Of a DNA stretch of 64,000 nt, positions 60,978 to 64,000 are shown in pieces. The position numbers and the translations under genes were made by a program. Location: positions 82,721 through 146,720 of the forward strand of contig DASWYF010000034.1 of assembly GCA_036405135.1 (NCBI GenBank). Reading direction: 5' to 3'. The notes under the pieces were generated by a model that saw only the letters and a program-made list of their open reading frames with translations, searched no databases and had not been told where the DNA came from. The DNA comes from Verrucomicrobiia bacterium (GTDB lineage Bacteria > Verrucomicrobiota > Verrucomicrobiia > Limisphaerales > JAEYXS01). The first letter of the stretch is position 1, and every line of letters begins with the position of its first letter.

Positions 60978-63293
60978 TTACTCATCCAACGCCACGCGCA
61001 CCTTCTGAATCAACTCATTCGGCGTGTACGGCTTGGCGAGAAACCATGTCTTAGGAGGTAACGCTTCACCGCCAGACACGAGAGCACTGGAGTAACCGCT
61101 GCTGATGAGCACGCGCAAATCATGGCGTTCCATTCGCAATGTCTCTGCCAGTTCCTTGCCGCTCATCCCACCCGGCATCACCATATCTGTCAGCAGCAAC
61201 TTCACTTTCGCATGGTTGGTCTTCCACACCTGCAATGCTTCCGCCCCGGAAGCCGCAGATAAGATTTGATACCCGCCCATGGAGAGCAAAGTCTCCAACA
61301 TCCGTCGCACCATCGGATCGTCTTCCACCACCAAGATAGTCTCGAACCCTTTTTTATCAGGCGGGCGCTGTGCTATTTCATCAGGCTCACTCAATACCAC
61401 CGGCTCTGCCGCTGGCAAAAAGAGACGAAACACAGTGCCTTTATTGACGGTAGAATCTACCTCCACCCATCCCTGATGCTGCTTAATGATCCCGTAAACG
61501 GTGGCCAACCCCAGCCCCGTTCCTTTGCCAAATTCTTTCGTCGTGAAGAACGGCTCAAAGATCATCTCCAGATTTTCCCGCGGAATTCCGCAACCCGTAT
61601 CCGAGACGCTCAGGCACACATACGAACCCGGAGATGCCTGCGGTTCCTGGCGGCAATAAGCTGCATCAATACTCCTCGCCTCTGTGCTGATGCGTAACAG
61701 GCCACCCTTCGGCATCGCATCACGAGCGTTCACCGCAAGGTTCAAGATAACCTGCTCGATCATGCTGTTGTCTGCCTTCACCGGCGGCAGATCCGTGTCG
61801 TAGTGAAACTCGAGCGTGATGTCCTCACCTAAGATGCGATCCAGCATCTGCGTCATCTGGCTGCTGATCTCGTTCAGATTGACCAGCTTCCTCTGCAACA
61901 CCTGCTTGCGACTGAAGGCCAGCAGTTGCTTCGTCAAATTCGCCGCGCGTTGGCTCGCATCCAATATCTGATCCAGCAAATCCTGCTGACCCGGCTCAGG
62001 CCGGTTCGCCAGCAGCAGTGAAGTGTTACCTTGGATAACGGTCAGGATATTATTGAAATCATGCGCCACACCCGCCGCCAGTTGTCCGACCGATTCCATT
62101 TTCTGCAACTGGCGCAACTCCGTCTCCATGTGTTTGCGCTCAGTCACATCACGTCCCACACCGAAAAGACCGAGTAATTTTTCACCCTCGATCAAAGGTG
62201 TGACCGTCACTTCCATCACCAACCGACCGTCGTCTTTGGTCTTCAACGGCAGCTCAAACAACGGCATCCGCTCACCACCGATCGCGCGTTTAAAAATGAC
62301 CAAGGCTTCCTCCTTCGCCTCATCCGGCAATATCTCGGAATAATGCCGCCCGATCCACTCCTCCGGGCCCCAACCAGTCGCCTGTTCAAGAGCGCTGTTC
62401 AAGGACATCACCACGCCTTCTGGCGACAACGTGAAAATCAGATCGCGTGCCGTCTCCACAAACTGCCGGTAACGCTTCTCGGATTGGCGCAACGCATCTT
62501 CGGTCTTGCGACGGTCTGTCACATCCGTGGCGATGCCACAGATGCCGTTGATCTTTCCATTCGCGTCCAGCAACGGAAACTTGGAGACCATGAAACAATG
62601 TGGCCCATCAGGAAATACCGCCCACTCCTCGCAGTCGATCGGCCGACCCGTCTCCATTAACATCTTGTCGTGTTCCCGATACTGCCGGACTTGCTCCGGT
62701 GTGGAAAAATCTGAATCCAATCTTCCGATCAAATCCTCCCGTTTCAGGCCGAATGCGGCAGCGAATTTGGAACTCACCAGCAGATAACGGCAATCAAGGT
62801 CTTTGATGAAAATCAGCGCCGGGCTGTTATCCACGAAGGCCATCATCCGGCTTTCGCTCACCCGCAGCGCTTTCTCACTTTCATGAGCTTTGCGCAGCGC
62901 CTCTTTTTGTTCTGTCACATCGCGTGCGATGGAATACAAAAGTTCACTGCCTTGCCGCGCTCCGGGACAGGTCCAAGCCAGCCAGCGATACTTGCCATCC
63001 TTGCAGTGATAACGATTCTCGAAATGGACGTTGTCCTTTCCAGAAATCAGATGCTCGTGCATCCGCAACGTCTTCTCGCGATCCTCCGGATGTACAAACT
63101 CGATGTAAGGCTTGGACATCAACTCTTCACGCGACCAGCCCAGCACCCTTTCCCAAGCACGGTTCACTTTGCGAAAACGTCCATCCGTTCCGGCGACACT
63201 AAGCAGATCCAGCGAGAAATCGAACAGGCGTTCCAAGGAATCCTGCTCCGATTCTGTGCCAGCCATCTCTGCGTTTTGCTGCTCGTGTCCCAT
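60978..63293 (-). CDS. Hybrid sensor histidine kinase with three PAS domains and a receiver domain
   Basis: 771 aa, no membrane segment. PAS 1 (about 20-135: [20 protein letters not shown]), PAS 2 (about 150-270: [20 protein letters not shown]), PAS 3 (about 280-395: [20 protein letters not shown]); each is followed by a PAC segment. HisKA has [20 protein letters not shown], the ATPase has [37 protein letters not shown] and [14 protein letters not shown], and the C-terminal receiver has [17 protein letters not shown] with phospho-Asp in [14 protein letters not shown]. It is an orphan with no adjacent response regulator. Confidence 0.93.
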   Translation of the reverse strand: MGHEQQNAEMAGTESEQDSLERLFDFSLDLLSVAGTDGRFRKVNRAWERVLGWSREELMSKPYIEFVHPEDREKTLRMHEHLISGKDNVHFENRYHCKDGKYRWLAWTCPGARQGSELLYSIARDVTEQKEALRKAHESEKALRVSESRMMAFVDNSPALIFIKDLDCRYLLVSSKFAAAFGLKREDLIGRLDSDFSTPEQVRQYREHDKMLMETGRPIDCEEWAVFPDGPHCFMVSKFPLLDANGKINGICGIATDVTDRRKTEDALRQSEKRYRQFVETARDLIFTLSPEGVVMSLNSALEQATGWGPEEWIGRHYSEILPDEAKEEALVIFKRAIGGERMPLFELPLKTKDDGRLVMEVTVTPLIEGEKLLGLFGVGRDVTERKHMETELRQLQKMESVGQLAAGVAHDFNNILTVIQGNTSLLLANRPEPGQQDLLDQILDASQRAANLTKQLLAFSRKQVLQRKLVNLNEISSQMTQMLDRILGEDITLEFHYDTDLPPVKADNSMIEQVILNLAVNARDAMPKGGLLRISTEARSIDAAYCRQEPQASPGSYVCLSVSDTGCGIPRENLEMIFEPFFTTKEFGKGTGLGLATVYGIIKQHQGWVEVDSTVNKGTVFRLFLPAAEPVVLSEPDEIAQRPPDKKGFETILVVEDDPMVRRMLETLLSMGGYQILSAASGAEALQVWKTNHAKVKLLLTDMVMPGGMSGKELAETLRMERHDLRVLISSGYSSALVSGGEALPPKTWFLAKPYTPNELIQKVRVALDE

Positions 63294-63379
63294 CGCGATA
63301 TGACCTCAAACGTCACGCCTTGCTTCCCCTCGTGCCGTTCACTGTGCTATGGCATAATCCCTTCAAGGGCTTTTAGGCA

Positions 63380-63412
63380 AAAGAAAACGCGAAGGTATTA
63401 CTACCTTCGCGT
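63380..63412 (-). terminator. Rho-independent terminator of the glutaredoxin gene
   Basis: CGCGAAGGTA (63388-63397) and TACCTTCGCG (63402-63411) form a perfect 10-bp stem with a 4-nt loop; the minus strand continues TTTTCTTTT. Confidence 0.88.
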
Positions 63413-63436
63413 GAGCAAAAAGCTACAGCTTACTGC

Positions 63437-63775
63437 TTAGCGCTTGAAATTCAGCGGGAACGCGCCGGGCATCTCGTGGGCGCAAGGCTGATTCGTTGGA
63501 GCATCGGGCTTGCGATCATTGCTGACCACTAGATTGTTCGCCAGCAAGTAAGCTTCCACTTCTTCGCCACTGATGTCCGGCAGCATCTTCCCGTTCACTT
63601 CCACGCACGGGCTCAGCATCTGACCAGACTTCTCGATCATCTCCTGACGCTGCACCGGGTTGTTGATGATGTCGCGGTCTTCATACGGCAATTCATACTT
63701 GCGCATCACCGCGCGAACACCGTTGCTCCAGCCGCACGACGGCTTCAAATAGGCGATAATCTTCGGTTTATCCAT
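63437..63775 (-). CDS. Glutaredoxin-like protein with CGWS active site
   Basis: 112 aa. Thioredoxin fold with KIIAYLKPSCGWSNGVRAVM (active-site C14-G-W-S17, a monothiol-like CxxS), PYEDRDIINNPVQRQEMIEK, the cis-Pro region MLSPCVEVNGKMLPDISGEE, and a non-typical C-terminal tail with a further Cys (QPCAHEMPGAFPLNFKR). Cytoplasmic. CxxS proteins usually act in iron-sulfur handling or glutathionylation; which applies here is unknown. Confidence 0.85.
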   Translation of the reverse strand: MDKPKIIAYLKPSCGWSNGVRAVMRKYELPYEDRDIINNPVQRQEMIEKSGQMLSPCVEVNGKMLPDISGEEVEAYLLANNLVVSNDRKPDAPTNQPCAHEMPGAFPLNFKR

Positions 63776-63862
63776 AATAGTTCAGTCCAAAATTATTGTT
63801 CCGATGTCATTATCTAACCATGCAATGTGCCTTGCGTCAATGGACAGTCCCCTCAGAGTCAG

Positions 63863-64000
63863 GGCTCACGCATTTAAATTTGCCCGTAAAAATAGGCCGG
63901 ATTTCATTTTTAGAATCAAATTGGAATGGTGAAAACACCCAATTCAGCATCCTAAAGCTCAATTTTCATTGGCCTTTCAAAGAATTTTAATGCGTGAGCC
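63863..64000. mobile_element. Possible MITE or insertion-sequence end bounded by 12-bp inverted repeats
   Basis: GGCTCACGCATT (63863-63874) and its exact reverse complement AATGCGTGAGCC (63989-64000) bound 138 bp of AT-rich sequence with no convincing protein. The right repeat ends exactly at the window end, so target duplication cannot be checked. Confidence 0.4.

Noticed and set aside
1..64000. CRISPR arrays, prophage, toxin-antitoxin or restriction systems
   Set aside because: No regular spacer-repeat array, phage structural gene, or recognisable toxin or nuclease pair is present; the repeats seen are short-period intergenic units, not CRISPR.

Overview
The window reads like a chromosomal segment of a Gram-negative, moderately GC-rich bacterium of the Verrucomicrobiota (Pedosphaera/Limisphaerales-like). 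This placement is inferred from gene content: a System II cytochrome c maturation pair, pseudopilin-like proteins with the CPxGG...C..(H)GHTLP signature, a DUF1501/PPC-domain pair, Lys/Ala/Pro-rich tails on Rho and two sigma factors, and many short-period intergenic repeats. No 16S gene is present to confirm it. Almost all of the sequence is coding, there is no prophage or CRISPR array, and the one clear mobile element is a REP-associated transposase.

Layout. 1-7035 (minus): secA (cut by the window edge), ccsA and resB overlapping by 4 nt, and a two-repeat lipoprotein. 7392-9387: a tiny plus-strand gene with a probably leaderless promoter and a heavily structured 3' region, convergent with rho. 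9549-21387 (minus): a purine supply block, purS-purQ-purL-purF-purM, then an esterase lipoprotein, purD, a catalytically dead S41-type protein and a single 729-codon reading frame that joins a low-molecular-weight phosphatase, ribose-5-phosphate isomerase B and serine hydroxymethyltransferase. Ribose 5-phosphate (PRPP precursor), glycine (PurD substrate) and one-carbon units all feed the purine pathway, so the fusion fits its position. purE-purK lie further on (55116-56786) and apt at 46129-46665.

22005-30692: a hypothetical gene, a Tat-exported phosphoesterase, three tandem paralogues built of two pseudopilin-type modules each, a tRNA with anticodon CAT, a periplasmic rhodanese, and a minus-strand cluster of GT2 glycosyltransferase, methyltransferase and TMTC-like membrane/TPR protein. 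30924-34479: a CheY-like regulator and a soluble hybrid kinase facing a primary-type sigma factor. 34597-39002: a PQQ-type propeller, a PPC-domain protein and a DUF1501 protein. 39286-46045: two membrane proteins, a uronate isomerase-like enzyme, ComB-like phosphatase, an OGG1-type DNA glycosylase and a PAP2-glycosyltransferase fusion. 46129-52346 (minus): apt, a second sigma-70, a YugP-like protease, an M24 peptidase, SppA and a cardiolipin synthase-like protein. 52457-60969 (plus): DsbD, purE, purK, the transposase, panC, an ECF sigma factor with a small partner, and a Ycf46-like AAA ATPase. 60978-63775 (minus): a three-PAS hybrid kinase and a CxxS glutaredoxin. The last 138 bases are bounded by 12-bp inverted repeats.

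The most unusual points are the triple enzyme fusion, the families of short-period repeats that sit at or inside the 3' ends of genes (one relative is inserted in frame inside a gene), the triplicated double-module pseudopilin-like proteins, the PAP2-GT fusion, and the structured RNA-like stretch beside rho.
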